Below the pieces are notes generated by a model that ran no database searches, was not told where the DNA came from, and saw nothing but the letters and a program-made list of their open reading frames with translations. A program made the position numbers and the translations under genes. This document shows positions 36,748-45,604 of a stretch of 64,000 nucleotides of DNA, in pieces (within the stretch, counting starts at the first letter, position 1; every line of letters begins with the position of its first letter). Source of the DNA: Thalassospira sp. MCCC 1A03138 (GTDB lineage: Bacteria > Pseudomonadota > Alphaproteobacteria > Rhodospirillales > Thalassospiraceae); the NCBI RefSeq assembly GCF_002115785.1, contig NZ_JFJY01000001.1, positions 558,001-622,000 of the forward strand, written 5' to 3'.

Positions 36748-37665
36748 TCAATAGGCGTTCGCCGCCGCCGTGCCATCGCCGCCCAGCCGCCCAAGGATTG
36801 CCGAAACATCGCGCATCGGTGGTGCACCGAACATGCGGGCATACTCACGACTGAACTGTGATGCGCTTTCATAGCCGACCTCATAGGCCGCGGTCGCCGC
36901 GTCCTTCATTTCTGTCAGCATCATCTGGCGCGCCATCGTCAGGCGAAGCCGTTTCTGATACTGAAGCGGGCTCATGGAGGTTACCTGCTTGAAATGATGA
37001 TGGAAGGAAGACGGGCTCATATTTGCCTGTGCCGCAAGATCATCGACCCGAAGTGGTGCGGCAAAGTCGTCCTTCATCAGACGGATGATTTTGGAAATGC
37101 GCTGCATGTTGCTGCCACCCATTCCGATTTGTGCAATCCGGGCCCCCTGAAGGCCGCGCAACAGGCGATAATGCACTTCGCGCAGAAGCATCGGCGCCAT
37201 CACAGAAATATCGTCTTTTTCATCACAAAGGCGCAACAGACGCATCACCGCATCCAGCAAGGTATCGCTGGCATCATCGACATGAAGCCCGCAATCGCTT
37301 TCGGATGCCGATCCGATCTGAAGATCGATCTGGGTTACAAGGTCACTTAGCATCTGACCATCAAGTTCAATCGACAGACTGCGATAGGGAAGGGCTGCAC
37401 TGGCATTTGTCACACAGCCAACAATCGGCAGGTCGACCGACGCCACAAGATACTTTCCGGGCGCGTAACTGAAAACCGCCTCGCCCAGAGTGACCTCTTT
37501 GGCACCTGACGCGATAATACAAAGGCATGGCTTATAGATTGTCGGGACTTTCATCGATGGCCCGGTCGCACGATACAGGTGCATCGCACTCACCGGCGTC
37601 TGGGCAACGCCTTCTCCTTCGCAGTATTTGTCAATCAGCACAGACATCTCTTCGAACACAGGCAT
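36748..37665 (-). CDS. AraC-family regulator with AraC_N domain (YqhC-like)
   Basis: 305 residues from ATG 37665, preceded by AAAGGAG. Residues about 20-165 form the cupin-like AraC_N domain (MKVPTIYKPCLCIIASGAKE). The C-terminal two-helix-turn-helix region has PLRVDDLAAQANMSPSSFHHHF and AAYEVGYESASQFSREYARMFG. It is divergent from an SDR gene and probably controls it, as YqhC controls an oxidoreductase. A possible direct role in the downstream btu operon is not indicated. Confidence 0.9.
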   Translation of the reverse strand: MPVFEEMSVLIDKYCEGEGVAQTPVSAMHLYRATGPSMKVPTIYKPCLCIIASGAKEVTLGEAVFSYAPGKYLVASVDLPIVGCVTNASAALPYRSLSIELDGQMLSDLVTQIDLQIGSASESDCGLHVDDASDTLLDAVMRLLRLCDEKDDISVMAPMLLREVHYRLLRGLQGARIAQIGMGGSNMQRISKIIRLMKDDFAAPLRVDDLAAQANMSPSSFHHHFKQVTSMSPLQYQKRLRLTMARQMMLTEMKDAATAAYEVGYESASQFSREYARMFGAPPMRDVSAILGRLGGDGTAAANAY

Positions 37666-37833
37666 CGCCAAACTCCTTTGTTTCTCTAATATGAACTATA
37701 GCGATCCGGACTGTACTGAAAAGCGGTTTTCGTACCGTTCGGAGGAACAGGCAATTGATCAAGAGTTCTGTGTATTCATCAGATTGCTGTTTGCAATCAC
37801 ATTGAGCGCCATCAACCAAACACGGAGGATGTC

Positions 37834-38580
37834 ATGTCGCTTATGTCCAGCAATGTTGAAAACAAGGTCGTCGTTATCACCGGTGCCAGCAGCGGGATTG
37901 GCGAAGCCACGGCAAAGCTTCTGGCTGAAAATGGTGCAAAGGTCGTTCTGGCCGCCCGCCGCACGGCCAAACTACATTCCATCGTCGCCGAGATCGAAGC
38001 CGAAGGCGGCACCGCCACATGCCGCGCGGTTGATGTCACCGATGCCGACGATGTCGAAGCACTGGTCTATTTCGCCAAAAACACCTATGGCCGCATTGAT
38101 GTGATGTTTAACAATGCCGGCGTCATGCCCCTGTCGCCACTTGCCGAACTGAAAATCGACGAGTGGAACAAGATGATCGACGTCAATATCCGTGGCGTGC
38201 TGAATGGTATTGCCGCCACCCTGCCATTGTTCAAGGAACAGGGCGGTGGTCATATCATCAACACTGCATCGATCGGGGCGCATCTGGTATCGCCGACCGC
38301 CGCGGTTTATTGCGCCACCAAATACGCCGTATGGGCCATTTCAGACGGCCTGCGTCAGGAAAGCCGGGATATCCGCGTTACCATGGTTTCGCCAGGTGTT
38401 ACCGAAACCGAACTTGGCAACGATATCACCGATGACAGCGCCAAGGGGTTCCTCGGCGAATTGCGCAAAACCGCCCTTAGTCCGATTTCGATTGCATGGT
38501 CTGTCCTTTATGCAATCGCCCAGCCCGACAGCGTCGATATCAACGAGATCATCGTACGCCCGACGGCATCGGCATATTGA
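37834..38580 (+). CDS. Short-chain dehydrogenase/reductase
   Basis: 248 residues from ATG 37834 with GGAGG upstream. The classical SDR marks are complete: TGASSGIGEA (cofactor loop), NNAG, INTASIG (Ser), Y-C-A-T-K (catalytic Tyr/Lys) and SPGVTETEL. ARR after the second strand suggests preference for NADP. Substrate unknown. It is divergent from an AraC regulator and 24 bases before an Atu4866-type gene, an arrangement that points to inducible detoxification or redox metabolism. Confidence 0.9.
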   Translation: MSLMSSNVENKVVVITGASSGIGEATAKLLAENGAKVVLAARRTAKLHSIVAEIEAEGGTATCRAVDVTDADDVEALVYFAKNTYGRIDVMFNNAGVMPLSPLAELKIDEWNKMIDVNIRGVLNGIAATLPLFKEQGGGHIINTASIGAHLVSPTAAVYCATKYAVWAISDGLRQESRDIRVTMVSPGVTETELGNDITDDSAKGFLGELRKTALSPISIAWSVLYAIAQPDSVDINEIIVRPTASAY

Positions 38581-38604
38581 TCCGTACCGCCCAAAGAGGC
38601 CCGC

Positions 38605-38952
38605 ATGGCACGTCATATGTTTGCGTCTTCTATCACCAGTCTTCTGATGCTGTTTTCCAGCACCGCCACCGCACAGGAGGATACCGTCATGTCCACAACC
38701 ACATCGAACGACCCGCATCCCTATGTCGGAATGTGGGTCACGGCAGACGGTAACATCCGTCAGGAATTGCTGGCCAATGGGCGTTATGACGAGGCGCGCG
38801 GCAATCGTCAGTCCGCCTATCAGGGACGTTACGAAATTTCAGGCAATCACATCGATTACTGGGATGATACCGGCTTCACCGCAGATGGCTATTTCGAAGA
38901 TGGCGTTCTGTATCACGCCGGAATGGTGATGTATCGCCAGCCGCTGCAATAG
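38605..38952 (+). CDS. Exported Atu4866-domain protein
   Basis: 115 residues. An N-terminal signal-like segment (ASSITSLLMLFSSTATA) is followed by one compact beta-rich domain: YVGMWVTADGNIRQELL, GRYDEARGNRQSAYQGRYEI and DDTGFTADGYF. This matches the Atu4866 family found beside AraC and SDR genes. An internal ATG at 38690 would give a protein without the signal. Function unknown. A terminator follows at 39006-39040. Confidence 0.85.
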   Translation: MARHMFASSITSLLMLFSSTATAQEDTVMSTTTSNDPHPYVGMWVTADGNIRQELLANGRYDEARGNRQSAYQGRYEISGNHIDYWDDTGFTADGYFEDGVLYHAGMVMYRQPLQ

Positions 38953-39005
38953 ATATTCTGATTTCAGAGCCCCACTGCACCGGTTAACCCCGATGCAGAC
39001 CCCGC

Positions 39006-39040
39006 AAGGAACGGTATCCGATGGATGCCGTTCCTTTTTC
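39006..39040 (+). terminator. Terminator after the SDR-Atu4866 unit
   Basis: Stem AAGGAACGG(TATCC) / (GGATG)CCGTTCCTT with a short loop, then TTTTTC. It sits 54 bases after the Atu4866 stop, before the converging cyclase gene. Confidence 0.8.
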
Positions 39041-39063
39041 ATGAGTGAAATCTTTAACGATGA

Positions 39064-40497
39064 TCAGCTTGCCGTCGCGGGCACATTGCCGGTCGGGACA
39101 TTCAATTCGCCAGCGGCTGCAAAGGTGAACAGATCAATCGGTTCGGAAAGCCCGCGCACGTCCATTTGCCCGATCTTGCGAAAATCTTCTGCTGCCAGGT
39201 ACTGTGCCGTCGTTGCAGAAATCAGAACGTCGGTTCCCAGTTCCTTGTTCATCACTTCCAGTCGGGCTGCCATATTTACCGTATCGCCATGCACGGTATA
39301 GTTCTGTCGTCCACCCCCGCCGACACTTCCCGCAATCACCGTCCCGGTGCAAATCCCTATACGTGTACGCACATGAATCCCCGCGAAATCCCGACTTTGC
39401 ACAAGTTCGGAAATCTCGCGTGCGGCGCGCACCGCACATCTGGCATGATCGGGGTCCTCGGCCGGGACATTGAACGTCGCCAGAACCGCATCGCCCTGAA
39501 ACTGGGTGATCACACCATGATGGCGGGTGATGATCTGTGACACCGCATCGAAATAGGTATTGAGAACCTCGACAATTCCTTTTGGACCGATGGTTTCGGT
39601 CAGCTTGGTGAAATCGGCCAGATCGGCAAAGAGGATGGTTGCCTCCCGCTCGACCGGAGCCAGTGACCCGCGTTTGGAAATCAGCACCTCGGCCACGGCG
39701 GGTGGCACATATTGTCCGAAAATGTCGGAAATGGCGCTGCGTTCCTGCTCGGCCTTGATCTGGCGGCGGACCGTATGGCGCGCCCGCCACATGACCAGAC
39801 CAATCAGAATGGCAACAATAACCAGCGCCAGGGCTTCCTGTACGCGGCTCCAGGCGCCGATAAAATCGGGGCTAAAGAAATAGGTCACAAAGGTCTGGGT
39901 ATCGGGCGATGTGCCAATATCCTGCCAGTCATAGGTTTGCGTCATATCGCGGATGGCATAAAGGAACGCACCAAGCCATCCGGCAGCACCGCAAATACCG
40001 GCCCATAAAACAAGCCCCGGTGAAAAGCTGAATGCGGCAACCCCCAGAATGATGAAATAAAACGGGAAGATCGGTGTACGGAAAATCACCGCCTGGGGCA
40101 GATCGACATTGTCAAAAACCGGCTGCGTCGCAATCAGAAGCGACAGGAACCCGATATCAAACGCGATGAACAGATACTTGATCCAGTTCCGATCATAGGA
40201 TGATCCGATAATCCGGTAATGGATAATGCCAAACCCGGCAAAGACACCGAGCGCAATCAGATATTCAATGGCACGTAACGGGTCGCCTGACCGCGACGCC
40301 ACAAGCCAGACGCCCATCAGGATCAGCGCGACCAGACGCCCCTTGATCGCCAGTCGCAGGCCTTTCTGTTCCGCCTCGTGGAAAATGGCTTTCTGCTCGG
40401 GCTTTCCCATAACGGTTTGCTGCATGAACATGTCTTTCTGCGATGGCGACCCCGCCATTTTAATGATTGCAAGATTATTTAGGCAGACATCGAACAT
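39064..40497 (-). CDS. Membrane class III adenylate/guanylate cyclase
   Basis: 477 residues. About six hydrophobic segments lie between residues 48 and 240, then the catalytic domain from about 270. Metal-binding aspartates are in FADLADFTKL and FQGDAVLATF, and the transition-state segment is GRQNYTVHGDTVNMAARL. It should make cyclic nucleotide at the inner membrane; cAMP is more likely than cGMP but unproven. ATG 40497 is used, but starts at codon 14 or 24 are possible because the first 40 residues look non-conserved. Confidence 0.88.
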   Translation of the reverse strand: MFDVCLNNLAIIKMAGSPSQKDMFMQQTVMGKPEQKAIFHEAEQKGLRLAIKGRLVALILMGVWLVASRSGDPLRAIEYLIALGVFAGFGIIHYRIIGSSYDRNWIKYLFIAFDIGFLSLLIATQPVFDNVDLPQAVIFRTPIFPFYFIILGVAAFSFSPGLVLWAGICGAAGWLGAFLYAIRDMTQTYDWQDIGTSPDTQTFVTYFFSPDFIGAWSRVQEALALVIVAILIGLVMWRARHTVRRQIKAEQERSAISDIFGQYVPPAVAEVLISKRGSLAPVEREATILFADLADFTKLTETIGPKGIVEVLNTYFDAVSQIITRHHGVITQFQGDAVLATFNVPAEDPDHARCAVRAAREISELVQSRDFAGIHVRTRIGICTGTVIAGSVGGGGRQNYTVHGDTVNMAARLEVMNKELGTDVLISATTAQYLAAEDFRKIGQMDVRGLSEPIDLFTFAAAGELNVPTGNVPATAS

Positions 40498-40611
40498 ACC
40501 GCCATGCGAAAAACGCAGATATTACGATCTTGAATTCGCCATGTTTTATCCCGATTACGTCCACACTGTCCGGTATAGTTCCGGACATCTTAAATTAACG
40601 GGACCTGATTG

Positions 40612-42213
40612 ATGACGACTTCTGTGGAACGCAGACGATTTCTGAAATCCATGGCCGCTGCCGGGCTGATCCTGCCGGGTATGTCGCTGGTCAATGGCGC
40701 ATCGGCGGCCAACGAAAAACTTGATCTTGGCGAACCGCAAAGCTTCAGCTTTGACGCCCTGATCAAACGCGCCGAAGCCATGTCAAAATCGCCTTACGAG
40801 CCGCCTGTCGCCCCCGATCCCGAAATTGTCGGCAAGATCGATTACGACATTCATGGCAAGCTGCATTACAAGCGCGAATTTTCGCCATACGCCGATGGTT
40901 CGGGCACCTATCCGCTGACATTCTTCCATCTGGGTATGTATTTCGCCAAACCGGTGCATATGTATCTGGTGGATGGCGGCAAATCACGTGAAGTCGTCTA
41001 TACGCCCGATTATTTCGACATGCCCGAAGACAGTATCGCGCGCAAACTTTCGGAAAACAGCGGCTTTGCCGGTTTTCGTCTGCATGAAAATGTCGAACGT
41101 GATGACTGGAAGACCCAGGACTGGGCCGCGTTTCTTGGCGCGTCCTATTTCCGCGCGATTGGCGATGAAGGTCAATATGGTCTGTCCGCGCGCGGTATTG
41201 TCGTCAATACGGCAACGTCCCAGCCCGAAGAATTCCCCGATTTCCGGGAATTTTATATCGAACCGGCGAAATCGGCCAATGCCCCGGTCACGGTCTATGC
41301 CCTGCTGGATGGTCCCAGCATCACGGGTGCCTATCGGTTCTATCTGACGCGCGGCGAAGGTGTGACGATGGATGTCGAAAAACACCTGTTCCTGCGCAAG
41401 GATATCGAACGCCTTGGTATCGCCCCGCTGACCAGCATGTTCTGGTATTCCGAACAGAACAAATCGTTCCGCTTTGACTGGCGTCCCGAAGTCCATGATA
41501 GCGACGGACTGGAACTTTGGACCGGGAATGGCGAACGCATCTGGCGTCAGCTGAACAACCCGGAAATCATCCGTACATCGGCATTTGGCGATAAAAACCC
41601 GCGCGGGTTTGGGCTTATGCAGCGCGACCGCGAAGTCAGCCATTATCTTGACGGTGTGCGTTATCACCGCCGCCCCAGCCTGTGGGTCGAACCGCTTGGC
41701 GCGTGGGAAGACGGTGCCGTGCAGCTTGTCGAAATCCCGACCGATGACGAAATTCACGACAATATCGGTGCTTTCTGGGTGCCGAATGCCCCGGCCAAGG
41801 CAGGCAATAGCTATCAGTTCCGCTATCGCCTGTATTGGCAGGCCCATAACCCGTTCCCGATGGACAAGCTTGCCCATGTCACCGCCACCCGTATGGGGCG
41901 CGGCGGCAATCCCGGCACGGTCCGCCCGAAGGATGAACTGAAATTCTCGGTCGAGTTCGAGGGGGAAATCCTTGGAACCCTTGCCTATGGCGAGTTCCCG
42001 GAAGTCATTGTTTCAACCTCGCGCGGGGAAATTGTCCGCACCAAGATCGAGCCGATCATGGATACCCGCATTTGGCGTGCGGCGTTTGACCTTAAAGTCG
42101 ACGGCAACGAGCCGGTTGATTTGCGGATGTATCTGAAACGCGGTGATGCCCCGCTTAGCGAAACCTGGATGTTCCAGCATTTACCGGGACTTCGCGGGCA
42201 GACACGCGAATAA
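40612..42213 (+). CDS. Periplasmic glucan biosynthesis protein, OpgG/OpgD family
   Basis: 533 residues from ATG 40612 (a TTG one codon earlier). The signal is Tat-like: VERRRFLKSMAAAGL, cut near GASA-ANE, which is like OpgD. The mature part begins SFSFDALIKRAEAMSKSPYEPP and has FHLGMYFAKPVHMYLVDGG and FREFYIEPA, all OpgG/OpgD marks. The family completes or transports osmoregulated periplasmic glucans. The gene stands alone, without an opgH glucosyltransferase nearby, and ends at a strong terminator. Confidence 0.9.
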   Translation: MTTSVERRRFLKSMAAAGLILPGMSLVNGASAANEKLDLGEPQSFSFDALIKRAEAMSKSPYEPPVAPDPEIVGKIDYDIHGKLHYKREFSPYADGSGTYPLTFFHLGMYFAKPVHMYLVDGGKSREVVYTPDYFDMPEDSIARKLSENSGFAGFRLHENVERDDWKTQDWAAFLGASYFRAIGDEGQYGLSARGIVVNTATSQPEEFPDFREFYIEPAKSANAPVTVYALLDGPSITGAYRFYLTRGEGVTMDVEKHLFLRKDIERLGIAPLTSMFWYSEQNKSFRFDWRPEVHDSDGLELWTGNGERIWRQLNNPEIIRTSAFGDKNPRGFGLMQRDREVSHYLDGVRYHRRPSLWVEPLGAWEDGAVQLVEIPTDDEIHDNIGAFWVPNAPAKAGNSYQFRYRLYWQAHNPFPMDKLAHVTATRMGRGGNPGTVRPKDELKFSVEFEGEILGTLAYGEFPEVIVSTSRGEIVRTKIEPIMDTRIWRAAFDLKVDGNEPVDLRMYLKRGDAPLSETWMFQHLPGLRGQTRE

Positions 42214-42221
42214 AAACAAAG

Positions 42222-42246
42222 GCCCGTCATTTTGGCGGGCTTTTTT
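42222..42246 (+). terminator. Terminator after the OpgG/D gene
   Basis: Stem GCCCGTC / GGCGGGC with a 5-base loop followed by six T. The compositional change to AT-rich DNA begins right after it. Confidence 0.85.
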
Positions 42247-42306
42247 ATCAAATCCATGAGAGAGATTAGATCAAAAATTTAATCTCGAAATATTAGGTAA
42301 ATATAA

Positions 42307-42343
42307 ATTTCAAATTTGAAATATTTATATACAATGATACAAT
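42307..42343 (+). promoter_or_regulatory. Putative promoter and palindromic operator of the PIN gene
   Basis: A perfect 16-bp palindrome (ATTTCAAATTTGAAAT, 42307-42322) overlaps a -35 TTGAAA (42316-42321); after 16 bases comes -10 TACAAT (42338-42343). A further inverted repeat GAGATTA/TAATCTC lies at 42262-42286. This layout fits a repressed gene. Confidence 0.5.
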
Positions 42344-42374
42344 AGGGAGAATATCTTCATAATTGAGTAAAAAC

Positions 42375-42842
42375 ATGGAAAAAATAAATAAGTACCTGTT
42401 GGACACCAATTTTTTCAATCACGTTTTGGATGATCTTACGAATTTAGACCATTTTACAAATCACAAATTATTCGTGACTCATATTCAACTTGATGAAATC
42501 AAACAAACTTCTTGCGTTGATAGACGAGAACAGTTGCTTTCACGGTTCCAGACTATTGATGCAGAATCCATTCCCACAAACGCGGCAGTTTGGGGCGTCT
42601 CAAACTGGAATGAAGCAAAATGGGGCGATGCCAACGGGCTCTATGAAAAGTTGCTATCCAGGATACAAAACCTTGATAAGGCCTCAGGTAAAAAGAAAAG
42701 ACCTGAAAACCAAAGTAGAGATGCCCTGATAGCTGCCACTGCTATCAGTGAAAACTTCGTGCTCATTACAAATGATCACAACCTAACTATAGCAGCTGAA
42801 GAGTTTCATTGTACGGTCATTGACCCTAAAAATATTGAGTAA
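42375..42842 (+). CDS. PIN-domain protein, orphan toxin-like, AT-rich
   Basis: 155 residues from ATG 42375 (a TTG at 42363 is possible). Acidic residues of the PIN nuclease site are visible: YLLDTNFFNHVLDD at the start, D-A-L-I-A-A-T-A in the middle and LITNDHNLT near the end. PIN proteins are Mg-dependent ribonucleases, often VapC toxins. No antitoxin gene of normal size lies beside it. Codon use and base composition are far more AT-rich than its neighbours, indicating recent acquisition. The extended middle part differs from compact VapC proteins. Confidence 0.78.
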   Translation: MEKINKYLLDTNFFNHVLDDLTNLDHFTNHKLFVTHIQLDEIKQTSCVDRREQLLSRFQTIDAESIPTNAAVWGVSNWNEAKWGDANGLYEKLLSRIQNLDKASGKKKRPENQSRDALIAATAISENFVLITNDHNLTIAAEEFHCTVIDPKNIE

Positions 42843-42855
42843 AAAGTAAAACCAC

Positions 42856-43308
42856 TCACCTCAGAGATCCGAAGAAATCCTTCAAAAGCTTACCCGCCTC
42901 GACCTCGCCGATCCCGCCGTAAACTTCCGGGCGGTGATGGCAGCTTGTGCTTTCGAACACCCGCGGGCCGTGATCAATGCCACCGCTTTTAGGGTCATAG
43001 GCCCCGAAATATACCCGCCGCAGACGGGCAAACGAAATGGCGGCAGCACACATCGGGCAGGGTTCCAGCGTGACATACAGATCACAATTGGGCAGGCGCG
43101 GTTCGCCCTTTGCGCCGGCAGCTGCACGGATCACAAGGATTTCGGCATGAGCTGTCGGATCATTGAGTTCCTCGGTCAGGTTGCCGGCACGCGCCAGCAC
43201 CTCGCCACTGTCGGCATCGACCAGAACAGCACCAACCGGCACCTCGCCGCGCCTTGCGGCGGCGCGCGCCTCATCTAGCGCCATATCCATAAAGCTGTCT
43301 GCGCTCAT
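42856..43308 (-). CDS. tadA: tRNA-specific adenosine deaminase (A34 to I34)
   Basis: 150 residues from ATG 43308. The zinc and catalytic motifs are HAE (D-P-T-A-H-A-E-I) and PCPMC in VTLEPCPMCAAAI; substrate-related residues are in GAYDPKSGGIDHGP. It converts the wobble adenosine of tRNA-Arg to inosine. It converges on the PIN gene and is divergent from an amidotransferase gene. Confidence 0.94.
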   Translation of the reverse strand: MSADSFMDMALDEARAAARRGEVPVGAVLVDADSGEVLARAGNLTEELNDPTAHAEILVIRAAAGAKGEPRLPNCDLYVTLEPCPMCAAAISFARLRRVYFGAYDPKSGGIDHGPRVFESTSCHHRPEVYGGIGEVEAGKLLKDFFGSLR

Positions 43309-43571
43309 GATCTGTTTTCCATCCCGGAAAAGCAATTGCCCCAACAGGCACATTGCGGGTTTGATTTGTTTTGTTTTTTATCGGGCGTTAAGCATATGAG
43401 ATTGCAATCTGTGCAAGGATCGGTCAAGCGGTGATAAGATCATGGCCGATTGCACATATGCGTGAATTGCCGTTGCCCTTCTAACGCACCGGGGTTAGTT
43501 TCCGGCCAAATTCATGGCATCGTACATATGCAAAGCAACCATCAGCCACCACCAACGGGATTTGACAGAAC

Positions 43572-44294
43572 ATGAGTGCCAGAAAACCGATCATCGGCAT
43601 TACCCTTGATTCCGAGGAACCCGGTGGCTATTCCAAATTTCCGTGGTATGCGCTGCGTGAAAACTATGCCGGTGCGGTCACGGCGGCGGGCGGCATTCCC
43701 ATGCCCCTGCCCCACGAGGTTGAACTGGTTCCCGATCTGCTGGATCTGATTGACGGGCTTGTGGTCACCGGTGGCGCATTTGATGTCGATCCCAGCTTGT
43801 TTGGTGCCGAAGAACGCCATGACACGGTGATCACCAAAGACCGCCGCACCAAGTTTGAATGGGCGATGGCCGAAGGTGCGCTGAAACGCAATATGCCGGT
43901 TCTGGGTATTTGCGGCGGGCAGCAATTGTTGAACGTGATCCTTGGCGGATCGTTGATCCAGCATATTCCCGACAGTGTTGAAAACTGCCTGCCGCATGAA
44001 CAACCCAACCCGCGCAACGAGCCGGGGCATGATGTGACCGTCGAAACCGGCACCCTGCTTTCGCGCATTGTCGGCGATGTCAAAAGCCTGTCGGTCAATT
44101 CCGCCCATCATCAGGCCGTGGATAAGGTCGGCCCGGATGTGATCATCAATTCCGTCGCCCCGGATGGTGTGATCGAGGGGATTGAACATCCGGGATATCG
44201 TTATTGTCTTGGGGTGCAATGGCATCCTGAATTTCATATCAGTTCGGGCGATGCGAAAATCTTCGACGCCCTGATTTCCGAGGCCCGCAAATGA
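43572..44294 (+). CDS. Class I glutamine amidotransferase-like (peptidase C26, PuuD-like)
   Basis: 240 residues. The nucleophile Cys is in LGICGGQQLLN and the His-Glu pair in GVQWHPEFH, with VTGGAFDVDPSLF as oxyanion-loop context. This is the gamma-glutamyl-GABA hydrolase branch that frees amines such as GABA or hydrolyses gamma-glutamyl compounds. No putrescine genes are nearby. It overlaps the next gene (ATGA). Confidence 0.88.
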   Translation: MSARKPIIGITLDSEEPGGYSKFPWYALRENYAGAVTAAGGIPMPLPHEVELVPDLLDLIDGLVVTGGAFDVDPSLFGAEERHDTVITKDRRTKFEWAMAEGALKRNMPVLGICGGQQLLNVILGGSLIQHIPDSVENCLPHEQPNPRNEPGHDVTVETGTLLSRIVGDVKSLSVNSAHHQAVDKVGPDVIINSVAPDGVIEGIEHPGYRYCLGVQWHPEFHISSGDAKIFDALISEARK

Positions 44295-45598
44295 GCGACC
44301 AGACCCCGAACCCGACCGAAGATACCGAAGAAAGCAAACCCGAACGCATTGCCAAACGCATAGCGCGTTCCGGTGTTTGTTCGCGTCGTGATGCCGAACG
44401 CATGATCGAGGAAGGTCTGGTGAAGCTGAATGGCAAGGTGCTTGACAGCCCAGCCGTGACCGTCACCGACGAAGACGAAATTTACGTCAATGGCAAACCG
44501 TTGCCGCAAAAGGAAAAGCCGCGCCTGTGGCGTCTGTTTAAAAAACGCGGGCTGGTTACCAGCCACCGTGACGAACAGGGACGTGATACGGTTTTCGAAC
44601 ATCTGCCAAGCTATATGCCGCGCGTGATTTCGGTCGGGCGGCTTGATCTGAATTCCGAAGGTCTTTTGCTGCTGACCAATGATGGCGAGCTTGCCCGTTA
44701 TCTTGAACTGCCTGCCACCGGCTGGGCACGCCGGTATCGGGTGCGCGTCCATGGCCGGATTGACGAGGCGAAACTCAAACAGCTTGAAGACGGTGTCACG
44801 GTTGACGGCATCAATTACGGTTCGATTCAGGCCGAGGTTGACGTTCAGAAAGACAGCAATGCCTGGATGACGGTGACCCTTCGCGAAGGCAAAAACCGTG
44901 AAATCCGCCGTGTGATGGAACACCTTGGCTGGCCAGTAACGCGTTTGATGCGTGTATCATATGGCCCGTTCCAGTTGGGTAACCTGGCCCCCGGCGATTG
45001 CGAAGAAATCACCGGCAAGGTGATGAAAGAACAGCTGGCCGCGTTCTTCAAGGGTGATTACAGCAAGGTTTCCGAAAAGAAATCGGTCGCACGCGGCGGC
45101 ACCGGCCGCCCCAAGGCACCGCGCACCGTGTTTGGCAAACCAGCCGCGCCGCGCCGTCGCCAGCAGGGCAGCAACCCGAACGCCGTCACCGATGACGCCC
45201 GGACTGAGAACAGCTTTGAAAACCGGACACGTCCGGGCAATCGCGCCAGACCGGCCGTCGCACGCGGAGAGGTATCGCGTGGTGGTCCTGCGCGTGAAAA
45301 CCGCGAAGATCGTAACGACCGCGGTACTCGGGACGACCGGGATAATCGCTTTGATGATCGCGACAACACAAACCGCCCAGCCAACAAAGGCCGCGGGCGT
45401 TATGCGCCCGGTGGCAAAGCCGGTGGTGAACGCAATAGCGACGGTGGGAAATCGTTTGGTAGCGGTCGCGGCAAGCCATCTGGCAATACCGGCGGCAATC
45501 ATCGCGGCAGCATTGCCGATGGAAAACCCGGCAATCGCCCGGCGGGACGCAGCGGATCGAAACCGGCGGGCAATCGTCCGCGCGGCAAAAAGGGTTAA
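44291..45598 (+). CDS. Large-subunit rRNA pseudouridine synthase, RluB-type, with long disordered tail
   Basis: 435 residues. Residues about 14-62 form an S4 RNA-binding domain (RIAKRIARSGVCSRRDAERM). The pseudouridine synthase core spans about 75-245, with catalytic Asp in VGRLDLNSEGLLLL and EGKNREIRRVMEHLGW. The remaining about 185 residues are low complexity, rich in Arg, Gly, Asn and Asp (NREDRNDRGTRDDRDNR). RluB/RluE act on 23S rRNA; the tail probably binds RNA. rsmD follows seven bases later. Confidence 0.92.
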   Translation: MSDQTPNPTEDTEESKPERIAKRIARSGVCSRRDAERMIEEGLVKLNGKVLDSPAVTVTDEDEIYVNGKPLPQKEKPRLWRLFKKRGLVTSHRDEQGRDTVFEHLPSYMPRVISVGRLDLNSEGLLLLTNDGELARYLELPATGWARRYRVRVHGRIDEAKLKQLEDGVTVDGINYGSIQAEVDVQKDSNAWMTVTLREGKNREIRRVMEHLGWPVTRLMRVSYGPFQLGNLAPGDCEEITGKVMKEQLAAFFKGDYSKVSEKKSVARGGTGRPKAPRTVFGKPAAPRRRQQGSNPNAVTDDARTENSFENRTRPGNRARPAVARGEVSRGGPARENREDRNDRGTRDDRDNRFDDRDNTNRPANKGRGRYAPGGKAGGERNSDGGKSFGSGRGKPSGNTGGNHRGSIADGKPGNRPAGRSGSKPAGNRPRGKKG

Positions 45599-45604
45599 GG
45601 CAGA

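Noticed and set aside
39008-39032. GGAAC-N16-CGTT, a perfect EcfG-type match on the plus strand
   Set aside because: It is formed by the two arms of the terminator after the Atu4866 gene, and the next plus-strand gene is 1.6 kb away.
42344-42350. AGGGAG as ribosome site of the PIN gene
   Set aside because: It directly follows the predicted -10 and would lie at the transcription start, too far from ATG 42375.
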